Assembly: GCA_029339505.1 (NCBI GenBank)
Contig: JAQISU010000348.1
Location: forward strand, 797,501-861,500
Source of the DNA: Unio delphinus
Lineage: Eukaryota; Mollusca; Bivalvia; Unionida; Unionidae
Length of the DNA: 64,000 nucleotides
Reading direction: 5' to 3'
Below are positions 31,845 through 43,121 of the stretch, in pieces (position 1 is the first letter of the stretch; the number at the start of each line of letters is the position of its first letter). The translations under genes and the position numbers were made by a program. The notes below the pieces were generated by a model that saw nothing but the letters and a program-made list of their open reading frames with translations, had not been told where the DNA came from and did not search any database.

Positions 31845-32335
31845 TCCCCCGATGAGAGAGAGATACTAATAACATTAGTTAGTGAAGGCACTATTGGGTC
31901 AAATCACACAAGCAACAGTGATGCTGAAATTGGATCAAGTTCGCATGACTTTGATGTACTCTTCATCACGATAAAAAGTACTAAATCCATATAGACAGGT
32001 TCAAATGCTCCTAAAGGTTGTCGCCAACATTCTGTATCATAACTGTATGGTGACGATTCAATTGCAACAGTGTTGTCAAGCGAATCTCTAATGGCTTGTA
32101 CTTTATCACGGAAATTTGCAAATAGATCCGGAAGGTCTACTAGAAAGAAGGTAGTTAGAGGTGGTGTAGATTTGTTCCTTGACATTAGTTTGTTAGTTAT
32201 CACGAAGAGCTCTTTGCAGCTGGAACCCTCCGTGATCTTAGTACTGTAGTGGTATAATTTGGCTAATGGACTATGTTTGTGACGTTCTTCTTAGCGGCTT
32301 CATAGATTTGTGTATGAATAGTTAGTCTGGTGGAG
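31845..32335 (-). mobile_element. Fragment of the L2/CR1-like LINE
   Basis: Closely matches 48620-49110: both carry LMSRNK at one end, DLFANF, KVQ.IRD.LDNT, EPVYM.LV and CELDPI before the RT. Homology starts abruptly at CCCCCGATGAGAG, exactly where the Nimb-like element begins. Confidence 0.8.
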
Positions 32336-32390
32336 AGGCAAAGGCCTCTCTGCTTACGGCGATGTCTTTTATCAGTGCAAAACTGACTAA

Positions 32391-32620
32391 TACAGTCGTC
32401 TCCACTTAACTGCACATCGGTTAACTGTACACTCCGGACAACTGCACGTAGTCACGCCAGTCCCGTTTTTTCCCAATGCTTTTAAATGGGAACAAACTTC
32501 GGATAACTGCACTTCGCTTAAATGCACACTCCAGATAATAGCACGATAAATTTCTGCCCGTGGCACATTATTCAATACAATTTTACTCCGGTTTACTGCA
32601 CAATGTATAGTCATGATCAG
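32391..32620. mobile_element. pogo/Tigger-like transposon end (tentative)
   Basis: Begins CAGTCGTCTCCACTTAACTG after TA, followed by repeated TTAACTGCAC or TAACTGCACT units, as in the ends of Tigger-type DNA transposons. No matching opposite end or transposase is visible. Confidence 0.4.
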
Positions 32621-32777
32621 TTATTTATTGCCAGTCCACTGCTGTAGCGCTTTAAATAAGCTGATAATTAAGCCGGTAAATGCGACTTTCTAAATGACAT
32701 GTAAAGGACGCCGTAGGTGGTATATACATGTATCATTTTTTAAATTTATTCTTCACATATATTCGTGACGTGCTGAT

Positions 32778-32930
32778 TAATAATAAAAGCAATAATAAAA
32801 TCAGTAATAATAATAATAAAATCAATAATAATGATAATAAAGCGAATAATAATAATAATAATAATACGACTAATAATATTAGTAATATTACTAATACTAC
32901 TTCTTCTACTACTACTAATAATAAAAAAAA
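32778..32930. repeat. (AAT)n-rich degenerate trinucleotide repeat
   Basis: Trinucleotide-periodic AAT/ACT run; the Asn-rich and Ile-rich frames over it are not genes. Confidence 0.9.
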
Positions 32931-32939
32931 TGTAATTAC

Positions 32940-33626
32940 TTGGGTATATATTATTACAAAACGTATGTACCGTTAAAAAACAGATGACTGGATGCAATTT
33001 TTATAAGACTGCAACGGGAAGTTGACACTTTATCATATAAGCCAAGCTTCCGATGTTTTTTGTATTGTAGTATTCAGTACGGTTCTTTATAAATACGTAC
33101 TATGTCGATCTAACCCACGTTTGATTCAGTTGTTAGCATTTCAAGGACGCAACTAAAGGTCCAGTCGACCTGAAGATTGCCAACTTCTTCCTACGAATCA
33201 GTTTAACACGATATCAGTTGTGCTCTGTGGTGCTTTCTGTGCGCTAGCAGTATGATGGGAACTCGTGTATGATGTTGGCTATAAATAGATATTGGCAAGT
33301 AGGATATTCATAGATAATGATAGTGAGATATTCGTATTTAGGTTACGAAAGATATGTACATAGCCCTTGTCTTAGTCTTCATTGAAACAGTACACAGGTA
33401 TGGCGTTATTCTTTTATTCTTTATAATTCTCGCCTTAATATAAACATATGTAAAGGTAAGAAAATATCTCAAAATACTACAGGTATAAAACAATACCTTG
33501 TGCTTGGATTATTCCCTATAAGTTAATCAAACATTCAAGCACATTGCATATCTTTAGAATAATATACTTTGATAGCGTCTGATGCATCTCGTGTTCTGTT
33601 AAAAGACATTTAGGTTACAATGACGG

Positions 33627-33718
<92 letters not shown>

Positions 33719-34728
33719 CCTTTGCCAGGGTAATACATTTAAAACTGTTAATTACTACAGAATTCTAAATCATAGATTATAGTGGTAAGTGAAAATTTTG
33801 GTAATATCACACGTCTATTTTGCAAACATAATAACGTTTCAAGATGGTTTAATGTATGTATTTATGATCTGGAGCAGCCATATGAATTTCTGCTTATTCA
33901 TGATTACCTACAAAAAATAAAACATGCTTTGATTAATGAGAATCTATAGTTCTTTTATCCATGTATGGACGAGCATGGCAGTAGACTGGTATATTGATTA
34001 TGGTGCATAATCAAATATAGTATTTGAAAATAAATCACAAAATGTAAGCATTACATGTTTATTCTAGAACGGCATACCGAGACAATTTATCTGACAAAGA
34101 TGCTAAGCATTCACGAAATTATTGTTCTTGCATGTTTTGCACAAAAAGGGTGAGAAAATGTGATTGTATAGTAATGCGTACGCTGTGTGCATTGGTTTAT
34201 ATCAGATATATTTATCAGCTATTTAAACTTCGTAAATTTGTCATAAACTCAATTACTTTGCATAATTATTTTCGGTGTGTAGCTGAGGCCAAATAACAGT
34301 GACTGCAATCCACATTGTTCCGTCAAGATTTGAAGGTATTATCCAAGTTGAATTTGTCCTTAAATGACATAGTCAAGTAAGGCGGCAATCGTGATACAAC
34401 TGTCACTGCCAAATTATGGTTTGTCCTGATACATCTTCCAATAAAGTCACTAAACACCACTATTATATAACAAATGCTTCTTTCTTTATATTCTGTACTT
34501 TAAAATAGATTAACACTTGCTGCTAAAACAAGAAATATGAATATGAGAGAAAAATTCGAACGTGAAATAAAACAAATAACTTCATCTCTAATTCGTTCCG
34601 ATTCACCCTTTTTGGAAAATTCCCGACAAATGCTGACATTACTGTTTGAGATAGAATCTATGTTTGGGTTTGGACCTAGACAATGAAATCCCAGCCGTGG
34701 GATGCTATGAAGTGTATAGGCGTATAGT
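32940..34728. other. Intergenic stretch without a recognised gene
   Basis: AT-rich with an 88-bp (AT)n run at 33629-33716. Only short shadow frames. Confidence 0.6.
33629..33716. repeat. (AT)n microsatellite
   Basis: Pure AT run. Confidence 0.97.
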
Positions 34729-34730
34729 TT

Positions 34731-36735
34731 TATGTGCATGGATCAGTGTTTTCTGACAGTTCATTTCACACACCATCAATTATTTTGTCCTATCTGTAGC
34801 ATAGTAAATTTTCAGGCCAGCTTCATTAAATGTAGCTAACAGTATATAATATGTTTCACGTGAAGTGTTTAGCTATATTTAATGATCTGAAAATGTACTG
34901 AGCTAGTCCTGCATATAGGATAAACTTGACCATGCTAGTTAGAACGAACTAACATAATATCAAAACCTCGAAATAGTATGCGTGTGTGTACTTGTCTCCA
35001 TCAAAATAATTTTGTTTGGTGTGTTTTCTAAGACAGATTGGCCTTAAGTAACTATGTTTTGGTTATATATTTGTTGTTATTGTTGTTGTTTTATTTGATA
35101 ACAACTATGGCACAACAGAAGACAAGAAGGGTTTATTTTGTTAAAAGTAGTTCTGAGCGCGTGGACACCACGACTGAGACGATTGGTCTGAGATGACTAG
35201 ACTGAGATAAGAAAAGTAAGGTTAGCAAAAGAGCTAGATTTTTCTGTCGCTTGGGTGAGAAATAGTCTTATGTGCATGGATCAGTGTTTTCTCACAGGTG
35301 CTCGACGCGAGCTTGATGTGAATAAACAAAACTATTGTAAACGGAAAAAAAATCATACAGTGTGAGAAAAACCTTAGAGTACCCCCATGACCAATTCAGA
35401 CATAGGACCCTCCCTATCATAACTTCCAAATACTTGGTTCCACCCATGACACTCGATTTCATTCCGCCATTTCCGTATTTAAAAGCACAGGACCAATCTC
35501 TATGGCTTGTTTTATTCCTGAGATATTTTGCTATTCATCAAGCCATCCCTGACTTTTCTACGTTGTACCAAACTGAAGTTACGGCGTCCGAAACGTGCGA
35601 ATTTCGCCAATTTTTCATCTTGAGACAACTACGAGTTCATATGAGAACCAATGAAAAGACCTACCTTTACCGTGTTTTCAACTCTATGATACACGAATTC
35701 TTTAATTACAGAACAGTGGTAAATGCAAAAAAAAGTCTTTACTTAATATTAACTCGATTCAACTTAAGGAATCCTGTTGCATGGAAGAATTAGACATTTT
35801 CTACTTCACTGCACATTTCGTAAACAATCAGTTCAAAACAGTTAAAGAATTAGGCACACATGTCCACGCCGAAATATGATTGGCTCAAAAGGTTATTCAT
35901 AGCACATGTAGCTAGAAAAATATCTCAGGAATAAAACAAGCCATAGAGATTGGTTGTGTGCTTTAAATACGGAAATAGCAGAATGAAATCGAGGGTCATG
36001 GGTGGAACCAAATATTTGGAAGTAACGAACCTTCTCTTTTTATATAGTATGCTAGAGAGGGTCCTTTGTCTGAATTGGTCATTGGGGTAATCTAAGGTAG
36101 TTTTGTTACTCTGTATGATTTTTTTTTCTCCTTTAGATTATTTTTTTTCTTCACATCAAGCTCGCGTCGAGCACCTGTGTGTTTTCTGACATAGTTCATT
36201 TCACACACCATTGAGAAATTTATCCTATCTGTAGCACAGTAAATTTTCAGGTCAGCTTCATTAAATGTAGCAAACAGTATATACTATGTTTCACGCGAAG
36301 TGTTTACAACTAGTTCTGTTGCTTTAGCTACATTTAATGATGATCTGAAAATGTACTGAGCTAGTCCTGCATATAAGATAAACTTGACCATGCTAGTTAG
36401 AACGAACTAACATAACATCAAAACCTCGAAATATTTGCGTGTGTGTATTTGTCTCTATTAAAATATATTTGTTTGGTGTGTTTTCTAAGACAGATTGTCC
36501 TTAAGTAACTATGTTTTGGTTATATATTATTTGTTGTTGTTGTTGCTGTTGTTGTTGTTTTATTTGAGAACAACTATGACTCAGCAGAAGACAAGGAGGG
36601 TTTCTTTTATTAAAAGTAGTTCTGAGCGCGTGGACACCTTGACTGAGGCGACTAGTCTGAGATGACTAGACTGAGATAAGAAAAGTAAGGTTAGTAAAAC
36701 AGCTATATTTATCTGACGCTTGGGTGAGAAAAGAG
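34731..36735. repeat. Tandem duplication (about 540-bp unit), second copy interrupted by a transposon
   Basis: Copy 1 is about 34731-35268. Copy 2 begins at 35269 (TATGTGCATGGATCAGTGTT in both), is broken at 35292 by the element 35293-36179 and resumes at 36180, ending about 36735. Both copies share GTTCATTTCACACACCAT, TAGTTAGAACGAACTAACAT and GAGCGCGTGGACACC. Confidence 0.88.
35293..36179. mobile_element. 887-bp foldback-type element with long TIRs and 8-bp TSD
   Basis: The ends CACAGGTGCTCGACGCGAGC and the reverse complement GCTCGCGTCGAGCACCTGTG are perfect, and the inverted homology continues with gaps for about 250 bp on each side (35293-35545 against 35918-36179). TGTTTTCT lies directly at both sides (35285-35292 and 36180-36187). 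An 8-bp duplication is typical of hAT or P-like transposition. A 143-codon frame (35362-35793) runs through a TIR and is probably not coding. Confidence 0.88.
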
Positions 36736-37504
36736 ATATGGTGTTTTTTTTAAATACAGAATTCCACTTACTAGTTAAGGTTGACAACTGGCACATTACG
36801 GTTTTCATACGTAGGGACTCAGATGGTATCCAACATTATAATAACAATTAATCAATTATTTCCAATGGTCGACACAAAATGTTATCATTGGATTTTATGA
36901 TTCAAAAGCTAAATTTCTTCTGCATTGTAAGTTGAAAACCTGAAGCCGAAATATATATATATATATGCCAATTGATAGCAAACTTTACGTAGACTGTCCC
37001 TTTAACAAGACAAATATTATCAACTGTATCAACAGCTACGAGCTGTAATTGAAAAATATTGTTCGTAGGAAGCCACGTAATTCAGCCTGGCTTGCTAACT
37101 AACATGTAACAAATGTGTTGTTTTTGTTTTTGCTTTTTTTTTTTTTGCTATGTATGAAAGAATTCAGTGTCACTGATCTGTACAATCTGCTATTGGGACA
37201 ATCTTGTAAAGACATGTCGATGCTTATTAAATTCAATTTCGAAATCATAAATACGGTTCAAAATTACTCCTTATCAATGACATTAGCAGAATTAAAAACA
37301 GCACATAGGCAACTTTTCTTTGCAGGAGCGTAACGTAATCGAGCTGACACCCTTTGAGACTGGGTAGGGTTTTAAGAAATAACAAACACGTATGTGAGTA
37401 ACAATGTAAATGTATTACACTCTCACACTAATGTGTAGGAAACACGAGAAAAACATAAATACAAAGGTACATAATATTAATATAAAATAAATAAGTAATT
37501 GGAT

Positions 37505-37697
37505 TTGACTACTGTATCAAACTCATGTAATCAAATACTACTATATGAAATTCACGTAGTCAAACACTTGTTAAAAACTTCAGGTAGTCAAACACTACTG
37601 TTACAAAATTCATGTAGTCAAACACTACTGTCATTACAAGATTCATGTAGTCAAATACTACTGTTATTACAAAATTCATGTAGTCAAAACACTACTG
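37505..37697. repeat. Minisatellite, about five 36-bp units
   Basis: Units of the type AAATTCATGTAGTCAAACAC plus TACTGTTATTAC, diverging toward the left. Confidence 0.8.
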
Positions 37698-37879
37698 TTT
37701 AGCACTACGTCGATATCACCACATGTGTATCTAGTGTTGACTCGGCCCGCTTTATGGCACGGTCACTCCCACCCTCAATACTTGTACCTACACGTGGGCA
37801 CTAAACTGGTAGTTTAACATCGTAATGGTGCACCAGACATCCTCATATTCACACGCGCACCCGGCTATTCATACACAGT

Positions 37880-38810
37880 GAGCTTAATATGGAAAAGAAA
37901 CAACTTTCAGAATAGTCTGCTCGATTTGTAACTACTTTAAAAATATATGACGGTTACGAATGGGTTAATATAACCCGCCTGAAATATGATGTAGGAATGG
38001 CATGCCATTAAAATAGAAATATGATATACTAAAACATTAATACATACATAGTATGTTTTCAACATTAGTCATAGTAGCGACCAGATAAAATTATCAACAG
38101 AAGTATGCACCTGTGTCCATATCCCTGTTAATAATCTGACTCGTATCATCTCGCTACCAACTTGCATAGGACATAAACCTGTTAAAAAAATGAATTACAA
38201 GTAAGATTAAATAACGCAACCACATAATACAACATTGAACGTATTTTACGAAACTGAATATAAGTTGTAAACAAAGAGTTAGTTAAAAAAACATACAACT
38301 CACCCAACTCTTTGGCTCAAACAAAACGAAATGGCAATTTCGTCCCGACAGCTAAATACATTTAGAGCTTCTCTCTAGTGGCTGTCCCCTTCACGATTTC
38401 TAATTTCTACATGATATATCTATATATATATAGTCGTGCGCATTGATAGATAACACGCACGTGCCGCGTATTCAATAAAGGCGTCACACGATACCAATAA
38501 AAGTATATTAAAAAAAATATTATGGCGCGCAAAACACGACACCATGGTATTAATAAAACATAAGTCCGTATGCGACTCAATGGAATCGTTTAAAACTTCA
38601 TCCAATACATTCACAATGATCGTTTAATACAATTTTAATCTAAAGAGTACTTTGTAAAACCAGTGAATAATCCAACAATTATTTCCTCTCAAATTATATC
38701 TAAACACAATACTAAACACGTTTGCATACTGATGTGAAAATACCAACGTTATAAATAAGAATTACATAATTGTCGAGCTCTAATATTCATGCATGCATTC
38801 AAAGATCCCT
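37880..38810. other. Intergenic, no gene seen
   Basis: AT-rich with no recognised repeat family or coding signature. Confidence 0.6.
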
Positions 38811-38816
38811 AAAACG

Positions 38817-39050
38817 ACCGCTCTTGTGACATAGAGGTTAAAGCGTCCACCTCTGATGCGGTAATCGCAGGATCGAATCAAATTCCAAAGATGTATGAAA
38901 AAATGGTACTAACAACTGCCTCGCTAGGCGCTCTCCCTTATGTTAGGACTGGCCAGCTCAATGTCCGGATAATGTGACCGGTTGTTCATCATCCTACATG
39001 TCTGCGGCATGATGACCCGGTACAAGATATCACCATAAATTGTCATAAAT
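38817..39050 (+). mobile_element. SINE family A copy
   Basis: Head GACCGCTCTTGTGACATAGA, B-box-like GGATCGAATCAAATTCC, core AATGGTACTAACAACTGCCT and GGACTGGCCAGCTCAATGTC, then the tail region. Confidence 0.78.
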
Positions 39051-39369
39051 GTAACTTATATACACTTAACTTGCGAACAACTATTTATTGCTCAATTTGT
39101 TTAAAAGAGAATCTGCAGTCATGGGCAAAAATATTAGCTACCACTACAATTCACGTACATGAACAAATATTATACAGATTATAGAATTAGGTAATGTAAC
39201 AAAGGTTACACAATATTATATAATAGAGGTTAGATCACTTTTCAATTGGCGCTCTTTGAAGATTCAAATCCACGTTCACGGATAAACTGCTCCCATCGCC
39301 TTGCCTGCCCACTCCAGTCTATATTATATTATATTACAACTAAGCACCCATCACCGACAATGATGATCT

Positions 39370-39515
39370 TTTTTTTTTTTTTTTTTTTTTGTGGTTTAAC
39401 GCCATTTTTCAGCACAATATATAGGCTATACATGGCGGCCAGTATTAGTGGTGGAGGAAGAAACCGGAAAAACCCCGGAAAGAACCACCGACCCACGAGA
39501 AGCTACTGGCAACAA
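39370..39515 (-). mobile_element. SINE family B fragment (3' part) upstream of gene 2 exon 1
   Basis: On the + strand it reads poly-T, GGTTTAACGCCATTTTTCAG, ATACATGGCGGCCAGTATTA, CACGAGAAGCTACTGGCAA: the reverse of the SINE tail half. The tRNA-like head is missing. Confidence 0.82.
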
Positions 39516-39714
39516 TGATGATCTAAAGTCCGTCCTATATGCGTACACACTGGTTGTTATCTATCTACACACCTGGATTGATTGCGAGTGTGTTTGCTAT
39601 GTACGAGTGCATATACTGCTGGCTTTGTTGCGTCAACAAGGCGATGTATGATATTAAGGCAGATCATACAGTTCTTATAATTAGAATATTATCTTCTGTA
39701 GGATTCAGCAAGAA

Positions 39715-39769
39715 ATGCACTTACTGACCTCATTTGCGGTCCTTGTGATTCTAACTCAAAGAAATGCAG
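39715..39769 (+). CDS. Gene 2 exon 1: start codon and signal peptide
   Basis: ATG followed by 18 codons plus one base, reading MHLLTSFAVLVILTQRNAG across the junction, then GTACAT. It has a short hydrophobic core (LLTSFAVLVIL) and small residues near a possible cleavage site after NA. It ends at phase 1, exactly what the LU1 exon at 41884 needs. A CAG lies six bases before the ATG, so a 5' UTR intron is possible. SINE copies lie about 200 bases upstream and 135 bases downstream. Confidence 0.72.
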
Positions 39770-39808
39770 GTACATTATTGTTGTTAGTCATCATCATCAT
39801 CATCATCA

Positions 39809-39863
<55 letters not shown>

Positions 39864-42494
39864 ACAAGGCAGATTGGTTTCTGACAGGGCCATCTCCACT
39901 CTGGTTTTGTTTTTTGTTTTTTTGGGGTTTTTTTTATGGTTTAACGCCATTTTTCAGCACACGATAGGATATACATGGCGGCCAGTATTAATGGTGGAGG
40001 AAGAACCCGGACAACCCCCGGAAAGAACCACCGACCCAAGAGAAGCTACTGGCAAGCTTTCTCACATAACTACATTTGCCGAATCTTAGACTCGAACACA
40101 CGCAGACAGGTGAGATGGCAGTGGTCCGTAACGGACAGCGCTTTAGACCACTCGGCTACTCGGGGCCCCTCTCAACTCTGGAGCGAGTCCCGCTAGAAAT
40201 CATATGTTTGCTATGATTTCAAAGACTTCCAATCAATTACTGTTGTAAAACCCAAAAGCGACCAAACTATAAATAATGTTACTCTAATTGATACATGGCC
40301 ACAGATCTCACAACTTCCCAACTGGTTTTCAACCTAACCAATGCAATGTGTCGCCTCATTAACTTTTTGTAACGTACCGCCAGTTTTCCATGCCGTGAAA
40401 ATATACAACTCAACCATCTAATCCAGGGAACTATTTCTCCCGACGCCTGTCAAATTATTATTTTAAACCATTTCGCATGTAACTATACATCATATTTATC
40501 ACCATAGCAACAATAAACAGCACCTGCCGATGATGACGGAACAGTACTTTTCTCGTTTATTCCACTAGATAATTACTAGTTTCCAATCGTGAATACTGCA
40601 TCTGGAGTCAAGCAATGAATTTATACAATTAGATTTTTATATGAATTATTGAGCGACAAAGCACTCACGCGACTCTGATCTGAATTCATTTAAAGTAAGC
40701 CAAAACATTATGAAGTACTATTAGAACTTTACCCCGTAACGTTTGTTCCAAGTAATTAGTTCATTCATCTCCCCAGCACCGACCTCCCATAATCAAACAA
40801 ATAATCAAAAAATTTAAGAACTTATAATGGAGTTAAATGATTAAATGCACATACCCCTAATTTCTTACATTACTAATCTTATTTTCTTTGTTGTTTTATG
40901 TGTTCGCTGTTGACGTGGTTGTTTCCCCTGATACTACTACTGTAAAAGCCTATCTTGTTCCCAAAGGTTAAATGAACAGTTTGTTAAACTGTTTTATAAG
41001 GAGTTCATGTGACATTTTAGAAATAAAATTAATAATAATTGACTGAATAATTAATTGAAAATATGTCAGTAATACATTAATCCTAAATATTTATGTTTTG
41101 AGGTCTAGTATGTTAAATGTTTTACTAAATTTAAATATGCATGTAATATACGCATGTAATATACGCATATAATATATTATATACTTTATACCTAACTGTT
41201 GATTGGTTTTTATCCTTGTGATAATAATACACATGTTACGAGAATATCTTCCTTTCCATGGCTCAATACAAACATTGTAACAGAATTACTGCACAATTTA
41301 AAATGTTCACGAGCATACAATTTTGTAGTTTTGAAGTAATGATGCTATTTCTTGGTCTCACTCTGTGTTATGGAACTTGAAAACAAACAACACAATTTTC
41401 TTAACGGATTTTACTTCGTGGATTTTCGTAACCCACGAGAATAAAATGAAATCATGGACAAACGTGTCTGAATAAAAATATTGAAAATATGTCAGTAATA
41501 CGTTAATTCTAAATATTTATGTTTTGAGATCCAGTATGTTAAATGTTACAATAAATAAACGAAATTTTGTTTAGAAAACTTGTTCAAATTTGTTTCTTAC
41601 TGGCACATATGTAGTCCAAGGACTACTGGCTCTCATATATATGATTAGATACAATCAACCGTCGATTATACGTACACTATTTCTACATTTTATTCTTCAA
41701 TCATACAAACAACTTTAAGTATTCTTTAATTATTCTTCATCAATTTGTCTGTTATTCGGACAACCAATTTTTCTGACACAATCAATGTCTCCCAATGAAT
41801 CCAGATAATATTTAATATTTGTTCTGTACGTAACAAACAGTAATTTTCACAATTATTACTCGTCCCACATCTCTTTTTCTCAGAGGCCGGTCAACATTGT
41901 TTCTCATGTAATGAAGTACCCACTCCTCAGTCCTGTACACATGTCACGATCTGCGGTGATCACGAGGTGCGTTATGCTAATCTTGTCATTGATTTATAAA
42001 GCTGCTATAGAAAATTAATAACCAAATCTTCAAACATTACTCTCTTCTAGAGATGGGTAGCTAAAGTGAATGATGTTAGATATATTTATAGGTATTCTGC
42101 TGTTCGAGCCAACTGTCATTGTGTCAACAAGATTCAACATCAGTATTGTCTCCCGTGCGTTAAACCTGAATAGATTTAAACAGGACAAGAACAAAAACCA
42201 ACTAAAATAATCATTCACCCTATCTAACGCACGTAACATAAATAATATATGCTTGGTTGTCAATGGAACTTATTCATTCATCTGCGTTTATAACAAAATA
42301 TAATCGTTCCCTCTTTCTGCTTTTTTGCAGTCGTGTTTCACTGAGAGCATTATCAGCAGTAGCGGTACAGTCTTTTACAATGTCGGGTGTATGTCCAAAT
42401 TGGTTGGTAAATTCAACATGTATAGTTACTTGTCTTACAATTTAATATTTGACAATCCATTATCTACAGGCAAAATCTTTAAATCTTCGGATGA

Positions 42495-42553
<59 letters not shown>

Positions 42554-42617
42554 TACCTACATACATACATACATACATACATACATACATACATACATAC
42601 ATACATACATACATACA

Positions 42618-42648
<31 letters not shown>

Positions 42649-43064
42649 GTGTGTGTGTGTATGTGTGTGTGTGTGCAACATTTCTTATTTGACTAGAATG
42701 ATCTGGTAGTTTAATTTTTCTTTTCATTATCAGCAGGTAAAGTAAGGTACTACAGTAAGGAGATAAAATTTATATAAACTTAATGTCCGTATAAGAACCA
42801 CAATTTCTATCGGATAAATTACGTTTAAAACATTTTGGCAATCGAAGTTAAAGCGCAGATTTGGTTAGGCGTACACGAAAATATTTAATTTATAAATTGC
42901 AAACAGGGCAGTATTTAAACAGAAACGGTTGTTACCGTAGAATGAGCCCATACATTCCAAATGAAGAAAAGAGAAAAAAACGGAAGAAAATATGGAATTA
43001 GATAGTTGCAAGTAAGTATGCATCTACATAAACTATGATGGGGATAATATAGTAATAGCTTTTA

Positions 43065-43121
<57 letters not shown>

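Larger units (their letters stand above)
26500..31845 (-). mobile_element. I/Nimb-like LINE, internally deleted and carrying an insertion
   Basis: Reading from 31845 down to 26500: a 5' leader, an ORF1-like start with KPLAALSPFVIEEIISGS near 31240, then a direct switch to ORF2 sequence before the RT (AGPDEIH at 30826), RT motifs (SYRPIALTSC, FDLEKAYDTTW, GMPQGCILS, FYVDD), a post-RT domain (SKLDYGCDVYG), a 1.6-kb insertion (about 28025-29668), the connecting domain (PPLSLRREML), an RNase H-like start (YIDGT), and a Cys/His C-terminus (CVTC, H, C). Most of ORF1 and the endonuclease are missing. RNase H after RT points to the I superclade; Nimb is the closest in style. Dead copy. Confidence 0.82.

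Noticed and set aside
35362..35793. 143-codon frame considered as a transposase
   Set aside because: It runs from a terminal inverted repeat into the centre of the foldback element and has no DDE, BED or other domain that I can see.
42325..42696. 123-codon frame continuing from LU exon CFTES into His/Tyr/Thr repeats
   Set aside because: The real exon ends at 42402; the rest is a CA/CATA microsatellite in the intron.
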